A DNA stretch of 64,000 nt from Acinetobacter corruptisaponis (GCF_030053775.1 NZ_CP125669.1:2661962-2725961); one strand, 5' to 3'; shown: positions 1-9,285, counted from the first letter of the stretch. The notes: a model not told the origin generated them from the sequence alone. Translations and numbers: made by a program.

Positions 1-1
1 T

Positions 2-466
2 CAGGTATCAGGTTTTACCCTGATAGAGTTGATGATCACGGTTGCAATCGTTGCAATTATCGCAGCGATTGCTATACCAAGCTATGACACCTATATACGC
101 CGTGCAGATTTATCCACGGCACAGCAGGAAATGCAAAAGATTTCTGCCTTATTGGAACAGCACCGTACGCGTAACTTTAGTTATGATGGCTTTGTATTCA
201 AAGGTACGCCGACTAGCAAAGGCCCTTACTTTGATGTTCCGAATGCAACCAATACGACTTTATTGCTGCCATTGGACAAATTAACGGGCAATCAAAAGTT
301 TACACTTACCCTTACCGTAAATTCACAAACCTGGTCACTGAAAGCCGTAAGTGAAAACCCTCAAAATTATTCTGCTTTGTTAACAAGCACGGGCTTTAAA
401 TGCAAAACCAAGACAGCAGCCAGTATTACCATCAATGGTTGTGGTAGCAACTCGGAAGACTGGTAG
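2..466 (+). CDS. pilE: Type IV pilin, PilE-like (5' end outside the window)
   Basis: Minor or major pilin subunit of a type IV pilus, used in twitching and DNA uptake. The open frame runs in from the left edge. Its first residues include the prepilin peptidase site, G followed by [10 protein letters not shown], with the conserved Glu five residues after the cut, and then a hydrophobic helix ([15 protein letters not shown]). The only thing missing is the short leader before the Gly. Two Cys near the C-terminus (in GFKCKTK and INGCGSN) can form the usual pilin disulfide loop. In Acinetobacter a pilE gene lies just before rpsP, which supports the name; FimT/ComE-type pseudopilins are the alternative. 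Confidence 0.85.
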   Translation, partial: QVSGFTLIELMITVAIVAIIAAIAIPSYDTYIRRADLSTAQQEMQKISALLEQHRTRNFSYDGFVFKGTPTSKGPYFDVPNATNTTLLLPLDKLTGNQKFTLTLTVNSQTWSLKAVSENPQNYSALLTSTGFKCKTKTAASITINGCGSNSEDW

Positions 467-497
467 GTGCAGATCGCATCAAGATTAAATTTACAGT

Positions 498-506
498 TGT
501 GGATAA
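498..506 (+). promoter_or_regulatory. DnaA-box-like 9-mer before rpsP
   Basis: TGTGGATAA is the exact reverse complement of the consensus DnaA box TTATCCACA. It lies between the pilin stop and the rpsP leader. A single 9-mer can occur by chance, so a role in control is only possible. Confidence 0.25.
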
Positions 507-629
507 GCCTTAAATTAATCTTTCTTTCAGGGCAAATATGACGTAGAATATCGCCCTCTATGAAAGGGGTTTGAAGTGTTGCCGATGGTCGGCGCAGGGA
601 TAATCCGTAAAAATTATAAGGTTGTTCTC

Positions 630-887
630 ATGGTTGTTATTCGTTTAGCGCGCGGTGGTGCAAAAAAACGTCCATTCTATCAAATCGTTGTGACTGATAG
701 CCGCAATGCACGTGATGGTCGTTTCATCGAACGTATTGGTTTCTTTAACCCAACTGCACAAGGTCAAGCGGAAAAAGTTCGTTTAGATGCTGACCGTTTT
801 GCACACTGGATTTCACAAGGTGCCCAACCTTCTGAGCGTGTTGCTTCTTTAGCTGCTCAAGCTAAAAAAGCTGCGGCTACTGCATAA
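630..887 (+). CDS. rpsP: 30S ribosomal protein S16
   Basis: S16 is a small primary binder of 16S rRNA in 30S assembly. The protein (85 residues) begins [18 protein letters not shown] and carries [16 protein letters not shown], both family hallmarks. The frame is open 18 codons further upstream, but homologues begin at MVVIRL and an AAGG lies about 8 bases before this ATG. It is the first gene of the classical rpsP-rimM-trmD-rplS set. Confidence 0.97.
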   Translation: MVVIRLARGGAKKRPFYQIVVTDSRNARDGRFIERIGFFNPTAQGQAEKVRLDADRFAHWISQGAQPSERVASLAAQAKKAAATA

Positions 888-906
888 GTATTGTAGTAGA
901 TAGCCC

Positions 907-1455
907 ATGACACCAATACAGAATGTACCCGAAGATCGTATTCAGATTGGACAGTTACGTTCAGCTTATGGACTGAATGGGTGGCTCTGGGTTTATTCCA
1001 ATACTGAACCCATGAGCAATATGTTTGACTACCTCCCTTGGTACATTGAGACCAAGGCAGGTTGGCAAACAGTCGATGTAAAACGCTGGAAACCACATGG
1101 CAAAGGTCTGGTTGTTTCGCTAAAGGGTGTGAGTGATCGCACTGGTGCGGAAAATCTGGTGGGTGCCAATATCTGGATTGCCAAATCTCAGCTTCCAAAA
1201 GCAGATGTAGATGAGTATTACTGGTCAGATCTAAAGGGCTTAACCGTGTTGGGTCTTGGTGATGATGAGCAGGAAGTCAATCTCGGTCAAATCTTTGAGC
1301 TTTTTGAAACAGGTGCCAATGATGTTATGGTGGTCAAGGCCACTGCTGACAGTATTGATGCCGAAGAGCGCATGATTCCGTGGCATAAAGATGTGGTGCA
1401 ACGTGTTGATCTTGAAGCTGGTCGCATTTACGTCAATTGGGGCGTAGATTACTAA
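907..1455 (+). CDS. rimM: Ribosome maturation factor RimM
   Basis: RimM assists 16S rRNA processing and maturation of the 30S head. The N-terminal RimM barrel starts at about residue 11 (QIGQLRSAYGLNGWLWVYSN) and a PRC-barrel domain follows from about residue 95 (VDEYYWSDLKGLTVL to the end). The length of 182 residues is normal. It starts 19 bases after rpsP and is followed by trmD, as in most gammaproteobacteria. No strong Shine-Dalgarno is visible before the ATG, so translation may be coupled to rpsP. Confidence 0.95.
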   Translation: MTPIQNVPEDRIQIGQLRSAYGLNGWLWVYSNTEPMSNMFDYLPWYIETKAGWQTVDVKRWKPHGKGLVVSLKGVSDRTGAENLVGANIWIAKSQLPKADVDEYYWSDLKGLTVLGLGDDEQEVNLGQIFELFETGANDVMVVKATADSIDAEERMIPWHKDVVQRVDLEAGRIYVNWGVDY

Positions 1456-1501
1456 CTCTATTAGAGGATGGTAGCGCAGTAGGAAAATAAAGGAGTCTGC
1501 G

Positions 1502-2242
1502 GTGTTTTTTGCAGTCATCACATTGTTTCCTGAAATGTTTGAAGCGATTACAGCGTACGGGATTAGCGGTCGAGCCGCAAAAAAACAGATTGTACAAGTC
1601 ACTTGTATTAATCCGCGAGATTTTGCAGAGGGTAACTACAAACGGGTGGACGAGCGTCCTTTCGGTGGTGGTCCTGGTATGGTGATGATGGCTGAGCCGC
1701 TGGCAAAAGCAATTACCCATGCCAAACAACTTGCCTCGCAAGCAGGCTGTGTTCATGCTCCTGTGGTGTATATGTCACCGCAAGGCAAAACCCTAAATGA
1801 ACAGGCGGTACAGCAATTCGTTGATTATGATGGTTTGATTGTATTGTGTGGACGTTATGAAGGGGTCGATGAGCGTTTAATCCAGCATTATGTTGATCAG
1901 GAATGGTCAATTGGGGATTACGTGTTGTCGGGTGGTGAACTTCCTGCCATGGTATTGTTGGACAGCATTATTCGCCGTTTGCCCAATGTCATGTCTGACG
2001 AGCAATCTGCGATACAGGATTCTTTTGTGGATGGTCTGTTGGATTGTCCACAATATACCAAGCCTGACCATTTTGAGGGTTTGGATGTGCCTGAGGTACT
2101 TAAATCAGGACATCATGCCAATATAGAGAAATGGCGTTTTTTGCAGCGTTATCAACGTACTTTGGATCGCCGACCAGAGTTGGTGGAAAAAGTCGAGTTG
2201 AGCAAGCAGCAAAAAAAATGGCTACAAAATTCGCAGGATTAA
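1502..2242 (+). CDS. trmD: tRNA (guanine-37-N1)-methyltransferase
   Basis: Methylates G37 next to the anticodon of tRNAs, which prevents +1 frameshifts, using S-adenosylmethionine. The deep trefoil-knot motifs are present: [12 protein letters not shown] near residue 52, [12 protein letters not shown] near 113 and [15 protein letters not shown] near 133. The start codon is GTG, fixed by an AAAGGAG at 1489-1495, six bases upstream; 246 residues is the normal length. It lies 46 bases after rimM in the same operon. Confidence 0.97.
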   Translation: MFFAVITLFPEMFEAITAYGISGRAAKKQIVQVTCINPRDFAEGNYKRVDERPFGGGPGMVMMAEPLAKAITHAKQLASQAGCVHAPVVYMSPQGKTLNEQAVQQFVDYDGLIVLCGRYEGVDERLIQHYVDQEWSIGDYVLSGGELPAMVLLDSIIRRLPNVMSDEQSAIQDSFVDGLLDCPQYTKPDHFEGLDVPEVLKSGHHANIEKWRFLQRYQRTLDRRPELVEKVELSKQQKKWLQNSQD

Positions 2243-2293
2243 GCCTATATCGGTTGATCCTTGCACCAGACGAGAAGCCTGGCTTCGAGTTCT

Positions 2294-2312
2294 ACTTAAA
2301 CTTGGTTTAAGT
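2294..2312 (+). promoter_or_regulatory. Perfect 8-bp inverted repeat in the trmD-rplS gap
   Basis: ACTTAAAC and GTTTAAGT are separated by three bases. The stem is AT-rich and has no T-run after it, so it does not look like a terminator. It could be an operator or part of the transcribed rplS leader. Confidence 0.3.
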
Positions 2313-2359
2313 TAAAAATAGGCTCTTTAAGGCAATTTTGTCCTAAAGGGAAAGTTAAA

Positions 2360-2417
2360 CGGGAGATATGCGCCTTAGCCTCTATTCCCAGCGGTGTAAG
2401 AGACCTCTTCTCTCCCG
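2360..2417 (+). ncRNA. Possible structured rplS leader
   Basis: CGGGAGA at 2360-2366 is fully complementary to TCTCCCG at 2411-2417. The distal arm ends 20 bases before the rplS start. The 195-base gap between trmD and rplS is long for this operon, and ribosomal protein genes often carry autoregulatory leaders. No known leader family was recognised. Confidence 0.3.
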
Positions 2418-2437
2418 CACATATTGGAGATTCCACA

Positions 2438-2809
2438 ATGAGTGGTAAACATCCTTTAGTTCAAGCTGTTGAAAATTCACAGTTAAAAACTGATATCCCT
2501 GCTTTTGCTCCTGGTGACACTGTTATCGTTCAAGTAAAAGTAAAAGAGGGTGACCGTGAGCGTCTTCAGGCGTTTGAAGGTGTTGTAATCGCGAAGAAAA
2601 ACCGTGGTCTAAACTCTGCTTTCACAGTTCGTAAAATTTCTAGTGGTGTTGGTGTTGAGCGTGTTTTCCAAACTCACTCTCCAATCGTTGCTAAAATCGA
2701 AGTGAAACGTCGTGGTGACGTTCGTCGTGCTAAACTTTACTACCTACGCGAGTTGTCTGGTAAAGCTGCACGTATTCGTGAGAAGTTGCCAGCGCGTAAA
2801 CAAGGTTAA
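2438..2809 (+). CDS. rplS: 50S ribosomal protein L19
   Basis: L19 sits at the 30S-50S interface. The protein (123 residues) shows the family core [35 protein letters not shown] and the tail [28 protein letters not shown] at 2426-2430 precedes the ATG. It closes the rpsP operon and is followed by a strong hairpin terminator. Confidence 0.97.
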   Translation: MSGKHPLVQAVENSQLKTDIPAFAPGDTVIVQVKVKEGDRERLQAFEGVVIAKKNRGLNSAFTVRKISSGVGVERVFQTHSPIVAKIEVKRRGDVRRAKLYYLRELSGKAARIREKLPARKQG

Positions 2810-2830
2810 TTTTAGCCTCGTTTTAAAGCA

Positions 2831-2859
2831 AAAAAATGCGCCATCTGGCGCATTTTTTT
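2831..2859. terminator. Bidirectional terminator between rplS and the lipase gene
   Basis: The stem AAAAAATGCGCC/GGCGCATTTTTT has a four-base loop ATCT. A run of A before it and a run of T after it make it work for both convergent genes. Confidence 0.9.
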
Positions 2860-2868
2860 ATACCTGTT

Positions 2869-3843
2869 TTACAGTCCCTGCAATTTCAGGCGGTTGGCAT
2901 GTTGACGGTAAATGTCCACTGGATCAGGTGCGAAAATTGATTTCAAGCCCAGCACCTGATTGACCTCATCAGCGTGGTTCCACGGCAGGTTGTCCCGAAC
3001 TGTCTTACCAAACTTGGCACTGCAACGGCTGACCATACCATCATTGTCACCTTTTATGTCAACAATCAGGCTCGTTCCCGCAAACAAGGGATCAAGTGGG
3101 TCAAGGATGTTGGTCAGTGCCTGTGTGCCAGAGAATGAATACATATAAATGCCTTTATCCTGATAAGTGCCCTCGCCACAGGCTGTGGTTGGTACGCCCA
3201 TTGGGAATCGGGTATTAAATGCCGTTGAGCCCTCAACCGAGATGCTGCGTCCTGCCGCCATCGCGTCATGTGGATAGCTTTTCGGGTTGAGTCCCTGTGA
3301 CCATGTAATCGCGCCTGAGAAGAAGTTGGCCATGGCTGCTCCAGCAGAGCCAAAGATGGTTCCATCGGTCTTCATCAGTAGGCTGGCCACAGGCGAGCCT
3401 TTATGTGTACCACTGACACTGGTCAGTGATGCCACCTTGCTCGGCATGATACCTGCAACATAGCGGATGGTTGGCCCCCCCTGACTGTGACCAATCAGGT
3501 TGACTTTTTGCTGCCCAGTAATGGCAAGGATTTCCTCAACTTGCTGAACCAGCTGTTCACCCCGAACCTCAGTTGAGTTAAACGGAGAAAGGCGTGTGGT
3601 CCAGACATTGGCACCATTTCGTGCAAGGTCAGGCAAGATCTGGTGCCAGTAATCGACACCTAAAGGATCACTGCCAACGCGTGAAAACCCTGCCACCCCA
3701 TGTACAAAAACAATGGGATACTTGGTTTTGGCATAGCTGGAGAGCACAAAGCTTTCCTTGACCTGGGTTGCGTTGGAAGCGTAGCTGGCTGACGCACTGA
3801 TTGCCATAATGGATACGGCAAGATAGCGAATAAGTTTTTGCAT
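2869..3843 (-). CDS. lip: Secreted triacylglycerol lipase, family I
   Basis: Extracellular lipase that splits triacylglycerols. A signal peptide (MQKLIRYLAVSIMAISASAS, cut near residue 20-23) sends it to the periplasm, from where type II secretion would export it. YPIVFVHGVAGF (about 42-53) is the oxyanion-hole loop and GHSQGG holds the nucleophile Ser120. The acid is expected in the KGDNDGMVS stretch and the His in LPWNHADEV. Two Cys (TACGEG and SRCSAK) fit the single disulfide of this family. Folding needs the steryl chaperone encoded just upstream. 324 residues is the normal size. Confidence 0.93.
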   Translation of the reverse strand: MQKLIRYLAVSIMAISASASYASNATQVKESFVLSSYAKTKYPIVFVHGVAGFSRVGSDPLGVDYWHQILPDLARNGANVWTTRLSPFNSTEVRGEQLVQQVEEILAITGQQKVNLIGHSQGGPTIRYVAGIMPSKVASLTSVSGTHKGSPVASLLMKTDGTIFGSAGAAMANFFSGAITWSQGLNPKSYPHDAMAAGRSISVEGSTAFNTRFPMGVPTTACGEGTYQDKGIYMYSFSGTQALTNILDPLDPLFAGTSLIVDIKGDNDGMVSRCSAKFGKTVRDNLPWNHADEVNQVLGLKSIFAPDPVDIYRQHANRLKLQGL

Positions 3844-3949
3844 GATATTACTCTCAATTTTTGTTTTTCATATGGGTCTTCATGTTCTTGCGAACTGACA
3901 TTGCATCCGTGCTAAATCGCATTATTTCAATGTCTTGTATTAGGTGTTG

Positions 3950-4993
3950 CTAGTTGCTAAAGGGTAAGGGACCTCCTTGGTCATAGACCGTTTCAAATGT
4001 TTGTAGACGTTGCTGTTCCTGTGTAGATTGGAACTGTTGTTGTTTGAGCTGTTGAATGGCCTGATCTTTGGCCGATGCACTCATATTGCTGTCCACAATG
4101 GTCTTGCGCTCATCCAGATAGGACTGTACGCGTTGTTTCCAGTCTGAGCGTTGCTGGTCCAGTTGTTCCAGACGTTGGGTGGCAGCCTCGCCAACCAAGT
4201 TGACCCGCATGTCCCGCAATTCCTGTGCTGAACCATTTCTGGCCTTGATCTGTTCAGTTAAGGAACGTAAATCCTCCAGTTTGGATAAATCCTTGAGGTT
4301 TTCCTGCCAATCCTGTGGAAGTTGGTCAAAGCGCTGTTGTAGCTGTTTAGCCTTGCTGACGGCATCCAGGTTTTTATTTTCTAAAATGCGCATACGGTCA
4401 AGCGTATATTGCTGGTAGATGTCCTCTGTACCAAACAGGCCTTCAATTTCAACTTGAGAAAAGAAACGCTGCTTTAGGTCATGCATTGCATCGAAGATTG
4501 CCTGAAAATAGCCATAACTTTCCTGAGCAGGCTGATTCATCTGCAATTTGCTCAGCTGTTCCCGATAGCTCAAATAACGTGACCATAATTCCTGAATCTG
4601 CTGCTGCTCCGATGCCTGAAAACCTTTGGCAATATAGCGCTGAAAATTTTGTCGGATTTCATCAATATTTCGTTCGCCATATTGGGAAATGAAATATTCA
4701 AAGCAGTCTCGGGTTAGCTCATTCACGACTAATTTTTGTGATGCATTAAACTGTAGTTTGCAGTTGATTTCAGTATCCATTTGGCTTGTGCTGTTAAAAG
4801 CTGCGTCACGTGCATGTGCTGGGCCTGAATTATCTGAATGGTCTGCTGAATTAAATGTGCTGCTGGATTGACCAGTTGATTTGAACTGTGGCTGCTGATC
4901 TTGAGGGTATAACCAATACACAACACTCAGCATTGAAATTGAAATGATCAATAAGCTACATAATAGGAATATTTTTTTTCTAATTTTATTCAT
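3950..4993 (-). CDS. lifO: Lipase-specific foldase (lipase chaperone)
   Basis: Inner-membrane-anchored foldase that gives the lipase its active shape in the periplasm. It has an N-terminal anchor (IFLLCSLLIISISMLSVVYWLYP), a Ser/Gln-rich linker, and the family signature RDCFEYFISQYGE, which matches the RxxFDYxLSxxGE motif. The rest is Gln-rich helix, typical of the embracing foldase. I chose the ATG at 4993, directly before the basic n-region of the anchor; the frame stays open to 5128, but that start would leave no room for divergent promoters with truB. The foldase gene precedes the lipase gene, the order known from Acinetobacter lipBA and opposite to Pseudomonas. Confidence 0.9.
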   Translation of the reverse strand: MNKIRKKIFLLCSLLIISISMLSVVYWLYPQDQQPQFKSTGQSSSTFNSADHSDNSGPAHARDAAFNSTSQMDTEINCKLQFNASQKLVVNELTRDCFEYFISQYGERNIDEIRQNFQRYIAKGFQASEQQQIQELWSRYLSYREQLSKLQMNQPAQESYGYFQAIFDAMHDLKQRFFSQVEIEGLFGTEDIYQQYTLDRMRILENKNLDAVSKAKQLQQRFDQLPQDWQENLKDLSKLEDLRSLTEQIKARNGSAQELRDMRVNLVGEAATQRLEQLDQQRSDWKQRVQSYLDERKTIVDSNMSASAKDQAIQQLKQQQFQSTQEQQRLQTFETVYDQGGPLPFSN

Positions 4994-5130
4994 TAAGCAT
5001 GATCCATTTGCTTTTAATTTCGAAAACGAAAGAAAATTTATCATATTTGTTGCTTTTTTAAACACGTAATTTTTAAAAATCCGATGAATAGTTTTGATAA
5101 AATACCGCTTTATAGTTTGACTTTTCATTT

Positions 5131-6024
5131 ATGAAAAAAAGTTCTTATCGCCATCTGAGTGGTGTCTTCTTATTAAATAAGCCCTTAGGTTTAAGTTCCA
5201 ATTCCGCACTTCAAAAAGTCCGCCGACTTTTTAATGCGCAAAAAGCGGGGCATACAGGTGCCCTGGACCCACTTGCAACAGGTCTGTTACCGATCTGTCT
5301 GGGGGAGGCCACCAAGTTTTCACATTATTTGCTGGATTCAACCAAGCGTTATCAAACCACGGTGAAGCTGGGGCAAACCACCGCCACAGGCGATGTTGAG
5401 GGTGAGATTCTCCAGCAGAGAGATGTGCCTGTTTTAACGGCAGAAAGAATTGAACAGGTATTGGCCCAGTTCCGTGGTGACATTCAGCAGGTGCCACCGA
5501 TGTATTCAGCCCTGAAACGTGATGGCCGTCCTCTGTACGAACTGGCGCGTCAAGGCATTGAGATTGAACGTGCAGCACGTCCTGTGACGATTTATGAGTT
5601 AAAACTGATTGATTTCACAGAGGACAGCTTAACTTTAGATGTAACTTGTTCAAAGGGAACTTATATTCGGGTCTTAGGTGAAGATATTGGTGAAGCTTTG
5701 GGCTGTGGTGGACATTTAACAAAATTACATCGTACTCAAACAGGGCATTTTGAGATTAATCCAGACTATACCATTGAATATCTGGAAAGCCTGACCCAGC
5801 AGCAACGGGATGCCTTGTTGCTTTCGGTCTATGCACCAGTCGAGCACTTTCCCAAAGTGCAGTTACCCGAGGGCCGTGAAAAGTATTTCTGCAACGGTCA
5901 GGAAAGCAATATTGAGCATGAGGCGGCGACTGAGGTGCTGGTATTTGATGGCGAACGCTGTCTGGGTTTGGCGGAAATCACTGATAAAAAACGTCTTGTA
6001 CCAAAACGCCTGTTAAATCTATAA
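5131..6024 (+). CDS. truB: tRNA pseudouridine-55 synthase
   Basis: Converts U55 of the T-loop of tRNAs to pseudouridine. The catalytic Asp is D46 in [23 protein letters not shown]-like strand ([18 protein letters not shown]) and [15 protein letters not shown] further mark the family. The C-terminal part (from about 240) is a PUA-like segment. 297 residues is normal. The gene is divergent from the lipase foldase gene and has no clear Shine-Dalgarno. It is the last translation-related gene of this end of the window. Confidence 0.96.
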   Translation: MKKSSYRHLSGVFLLNKPLGLSSNSALQKVRRLFNAQKAGHTGALDPLATGLLPICLGEATKFSHYLLDSTKRYQTTVKLGQTTATGDVEGEILQQRDVPVLTAERIEQVLAQFRGDIQQVPPMYSALKRDGRPLYELARQGIEIERAARPVTIYELKLIDFTEDSLTLDVTCSKGTYIRVLGEDIGEALGCGGHLTKLHRTQTGHFEINPDYTIEYLESLTQQQRDALLLSVYAPVEHFPKVQLPEGREKYFCNGQESNIEHEAATEVLVFDGERCLGLAEITDKKRLVPKRLLNL

Positions 6025-6035
6025 GGTTAGTGTTG

Positions 6036-6806
6036 ATGGATTGGGAACTGATTCTGGGTCTGGTGTTCTTCGCTTTTTGTGCGGGAACCATTGATGCCGC
6101 AGTTGGTGGTGGTGGACTGATTCAGATTCCAGCATTGATGGGTGCATTACCACAAACAGCGCCAGCAACCCTGTTTGGGACCAATAAACTGGCCTCCATT
6201 TGTGGGACAGGTTCAGCCGCATTTTCATTTGTACGGCGTGTGAAGTTGCAGTGGTCGATATTGGCCGTGATCGCCGTGTTTGCCTTTATCAGCGCTTTTG
6301 TTGGTGCTGCCTGCGTCTCAATGGTGCCCACCCATATCCTGAGACCGATTGTATTGGTCATGCTGGTGGTGATCGCCATCTATACCTTTATGAAAAAACA
6401 GTTTGGGCAAGTGCATGTGGACCAGCGAATCACTCCAAAACTGCTGATTCTCGCTGCAATCGGCAGTCTCGCCATTGGTTTCTATGATGGAATATTTGGT
6501 CCAGGTACAGGCAGTTTCTTTATCTTCTTTTTTATTCGTTTTTTACAGGTCGATTTTTTACATGCATCGGCATTGTCCAAAATCGGCAATTTCATGACCA
6601 ATCTTGCGGCACTCAGCTTTTTCATTCCAACAGGCCATGTAATGTTTCAGCTGGGCTTGTTGATGGCGATTGCCAATATTGCAGGTTCATTATTGGGTGT
6701 GCGGTTGGCGTTAAAATATGGCAGTGGCTTTATCCGTATTTTATTCCTGATACTGGTCAGTATTCTGATTTGCCGATTGGCCTACCAGATTTTGATTGCA
6801 GCCTGA
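6036..6806 (+). CDS. TauE/SafE-family permease
   Basis: Predicted inner-membrane exporter of the sulfite/organosulfur TauE/SafE (DUF81) family. It has about eight hydrophobic helices and the repeated half signature: FCAGTIDAAVGGGGLIQIPALM near the start and GFYDGIFGPGTGSFFIFFFIRF in the middle, each with the Gly/Pro-rich re-entrant pattern of the family. GTG (6030) and TTG (6033) are alternative starts, but AAGG at 6023-6026 is well spaced only for the ATG. It begins 11 bases after truB, so it is probably co-transcribed. The substrate cannot be told from sequence. Confidence 0.88.
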   Translation: MDWELILGLVFFAFCAGTIDAAVGGGGLIQIPALMGALPQTAPATLFGTNKLASICGTGSAAFSFVRRVKLQWSILAVIAVFAFISAFVGAACVSMVPTHILRPIVLVMLVVIAIYTFMKKQFGQVHVDQRITPKLLILAAIGSLAIGFYDGIFGPGTGSFFIFFFIRFLQVDFLHASALSKIGNFMTNLAALSFFIPTGHVMFQLGLLMAIANIAGSLLGVRLALKYGSGFIRILFLILVSILICRLAYQILIAA

Positions 6807-6959
6807 GCTATAAAAATAAATTTTATATACAAAAACATACTGAAACAGCGCTGTTTTAAAAAGTGCCATTTTCTAATATGAAAGCTAGCCAAACAGAACA
6901 GCCCAATAAAGAATTTAAACATGGGTATGGATGATGTCAGCCAATCATAGAGGTGAATA

Positions 6960-7406
6960 ATGAATATATTTGAAGCACTGAGGGAAAGTCACGGACAACA
7001 GCGCAGTCTCTCACAACAGCTCATTCAAACCAGCGGACATACTGAAGAAAGGGAACAGCTGTTTAAACAGCTCAAGAACGAGCTTTATGCACACTCGGTT
7101 GCTGAAGACCGTTATTTATATATCCCCTTAATGTTTAATGATGTGGGGCTGGACATTACACGGCATGCACTGGCTGAGCACCATGAAATGGATGAACTGG
7201 TGGAGAAGCTTGAGGAAACTGACATGAGTAATCCAGGCTGGCTTGCCATCGCCAAACAGCTCAGTGAAAAAGTCCATCATCATTTAAAAGAGGAAGAACA
7301 CAAGTTTTTCCAGCAGGCGGGAAAAATTCTGGAAGATGCCGAAAAAGAAACTTTGGCAAAAAAATATCTTGCTGAATACCACAAATACAAAACCGTAGAA
7401 GCCTAA
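6960..7406 (+). CDS. Hemerythrin HHE-domain protein
   Basis: Four-helix protein expected to bind a non-haem di-iron centre, used for oxygen, NO or iron sensing. The ligand set is visible: His in RESHGQQR, His and Glu in YAHSVAEDRYLY, His in TRHALAEHHEMDELVEKL, and His/Glu in VHHHLKEEEHKFFQ. GAGGTG precedes the ATG. 148 residues is short for the family, so there is probably no output domain. It stands alone between a permease gene and convergent exporters. Actual function unknown. Confidence 0.87.
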   Translation: MNIFEALRESHGQQRSLSQQLIQTSGHTEEREQLFKQLKNELYAHSVAEDRYLYIPLMFNDVGLDITRHALAEHHEMDELVEKLEETDMSNPGWLAIAKQLSEKVHHHLKEEEHKFFQQAGKILEDAEKETLAKKYLAEYHKYKTVEA

Positions 7407-7434
7407 TATTTTCAATGAGGGAGAGAGAACAGCG

Positions 7435-8304
7435 TCATGCTGATGCCGCTGTTTTCTCTCCACGCAAGGTGACGCCAATGGAGGCAATCATAATACAGCC
7501 CAATGCCACCCATTGAATCAGGCTAATCTGTTCATGCAGTAAAAACAGTCCTGCCAATGCGGCCAGCGCAGGTGCAAGGCTGGACAGTGTGCCATAACTG
7601 AGTTTGCTCAATTGTTTCAGTGCCATCAAATCCAGCGCATAGGGAATTGCGGTTGCCAATAGGGCAATGAGCAGCGCCTTGCCCCAGTATTGGGTATCCA
7701 GCAAAGCGGGTGCATTGTTCCACAAACCAAAAGGCAGTAAAGTGATGGCGGACAGGCCAATGGCGATGGTCAGCGCATGCATGCCAATATTTTGCTGCAC
7801 CACACGATGCCCGAAATAAATATACAGTGCCCAAAAGAAACCAGCCCCGAGTGCGCATGCCGCGCCGACATAGGAAAAATTCTGGGCATTGGCATCATGC
7901 CACGGCACCATCAGGGCAATCCCTAAAATCGCAAAAGCCACCCAGATATAATCGCTACGCTGTTTAATTGAAAGCAGGGCCAGACCCAAGGGTCCAATAA
8001 ACTCCAGCCCCACAGCAATTCCCTGTGGCAATTTTCCTAAAGAACTGTAGAACAGGATGTTCATACAGCCTAAAGAGGCACTGTAAAGTAATAGGTCACG
8101 CCATTTGAGCTGTTTGAGTCTGGATAAAATTTTCCATGAGCGAAACATAATGGCAACCAGAACCGTGGCGAAACTGAGCCTTAAAATCGTGACGGTCAAT
8201 GGATGAAGGGTTGCAATCAACTGTTTGGCAAATGAGGCACTGATCTGGTAGGCCACCATGGATAAAACCATGTACAGCACGGCAAGCAACTGGAGATTTT
8301 TCAT
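7435..8304 (-). CDS. EamA-family (DMT) exporter, copy 2
   Basis: Ten-helix inner-membrane exporter of the drug/metabolite transporter superfamily, RhtA-like. Two EamA halves are visible; GFFWALYIYFGHRVVQ and ALDLMALKQLSKLSYGTLSSLAPALAALAGLFLLHEQIS are typical. The frame is open 31 codons upstream, but MKNLQLLAVLY is the natural start because it overlaps the stop of the preceding paralogue by four bases (ATGA). Both copies have 289 residues. The substrate is probably an amino acid or related metabolite, by family only. Confidence 0.88.
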   Translation of the reverse strand: MKNLQLLAVLYMVLSMVAYQISASFAKQLIATLHPLTVTILRLSFATVLVAIMFRSWKILSRLKQLKWRDLLLYSASLGCMNILFYSSLGKLPQGIAVGLEFIGPLGLALLSIKQRSDYIWVAFAILGIALMVPWHDANAQNFSYVGAACALGAGFFWALYIYFGHRVVQQNIGMHALTIAIGLSAITLLPFGLWNNAPALLDTQYWGKALLIALLATAIPYALDLMALKQLSKLSYGTLSSLAPALAALAGLFLLHEQISLIQWVALGCIMIASIGVTLRGEKTAASA

Positions 8305-9170
8305 ATGGCCTCTTTTTGCTGACGGGCATGCTGGGTGGTCACGGTGCAGCCAATGGATGCAATGATAATGGTCATCAAGGCCAGCCATTGATTCCACAGT
8401 AATGTTTCACCCAGAAAAATAAATCCAGACAAGGCTGCCACAGCGGGTTCCAGACTCATCAGGGTTCCAAAGCTGAGAGGTGTTAAATTGCGCAGCGCGA
8501 TCATCTCTAATGAAAATGGTAGTGCACTGGCTAAGATGGCTAGTCCAATAAAATAATATAAATTTGGCAGTTCAAACACATGTCCAACTGCACCAGAAAA
8601 AGCGGCGAAAGGCAGCAAGCATAACATACCAATGCTCATCCCCAAACAAACGGTATGATTGCCAGAAATGCCAGATGGTTTTTGCCCTGCAATGATATAA
8701 AATGCCCAGCATGCACCTGCACTGACTGCAAACAATACACCGATTAGGTCGAGACCCTGCTGGGCCTGTTGTAAGGGAAACAGCAGTACCAAGCCCAGAA
8801 TGGCACAGCCCACCCAGATAAAGTCGTATTTTTGACGGGCATGGTACAGCGCCACACTCAGTGGCCCAATAAATTCAAAGGCTACAGCCAAACCTAAGGG
8901 TAAGCGTTCCAGCGATAAATAGAACAGGGCATTCATCCCTGCGAGGGCCATGCCGTAGCTGAGGATTGCTTTCCAGCGTACATTGCTGAAATTGATCTTC
9001 CAGATTTTAAAGATGACAGCCAAAATCATTGCGCCAAAAAATAAACGCATGGCAGAGACAGTTAAGACTGGAAAACTTTGAAAGAGAATCTTTGCTAAAG
9101 AACCGCTACCCTGCACACATAACATGGCAATCATTAATAACAGTAAGGCATGTACAGGTGTTTTGGACAT
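8301..9170 (-). CDS. EamA-family (DMT) exporter, copy 1
   Basis: First of two tandem ten-helix EamA exporters. It shows GLAVAFEFIGPLSVALYHARQKYDFIWVGCAILG and the second-half signature FSLEMIALRNLTPLSFGTLMSLEPAVAALSGFIFLGE, which lines up closely with the downstream copy. The pair arose by gene duplication and may have split substrates. The stop codon overlaps the next start by four bases, so the two are translated together. No strong Shine-Dalgarno precedes this ATG. Confidence 0.88.
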   Translation of the reverse strand: MSKTPVHALLLLMIAMLCVQGSGSLAKILFQSFPVLTVSAMRLFFGAMILAVIFKIWKINFSNVRWKAILSYGMALAGMNALFYLSLERLPLGLAVAFEFIGPLSVALYHARQKYDFIWVGCAILGLVLLFPLQQAQQGLDLIGVLFAVSAGACWAFYIIAGQKPSGISGNHTVCLGMSIGMLCLLPFAAFSGAVGHVFELPNLYYFIGLAILASALPFSLEMIALRNLTPLSFGTLMSLEPAVAALSGFIFLGETLLWNQWLALMTIIIASIGCTVTTQHARQQKEAI

Positions 9171-9240
9171 GGGAGCAACTTAATTATTGGAACGATTGGT
9201 ATAAATAGAATCTATTTCACATAATAATTCAAACGCCCAT

Positions 9241-9270
9241 AAAAAAGCCACAGCTTAAACTGTGGCCTTT
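9241..9270 (-). terminator. serA terminator
   Basis: On the minus strand the stem GGCCACAG/CTGTGGC closes a six-base loop and is followed by a run of T. It lies 16 bases after the serA stop. Confidence 0.88.
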
Positions 9271-9285
9271 CCTGAATTGTCCTGA

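Noticed and set aside
857-1198. Open frame of 113 codons on the minus strand across rimM
   Set aside because: It lies fully inside well-supported rpsP and rimM and has no Shine-Dalgarno or recognisable motif.
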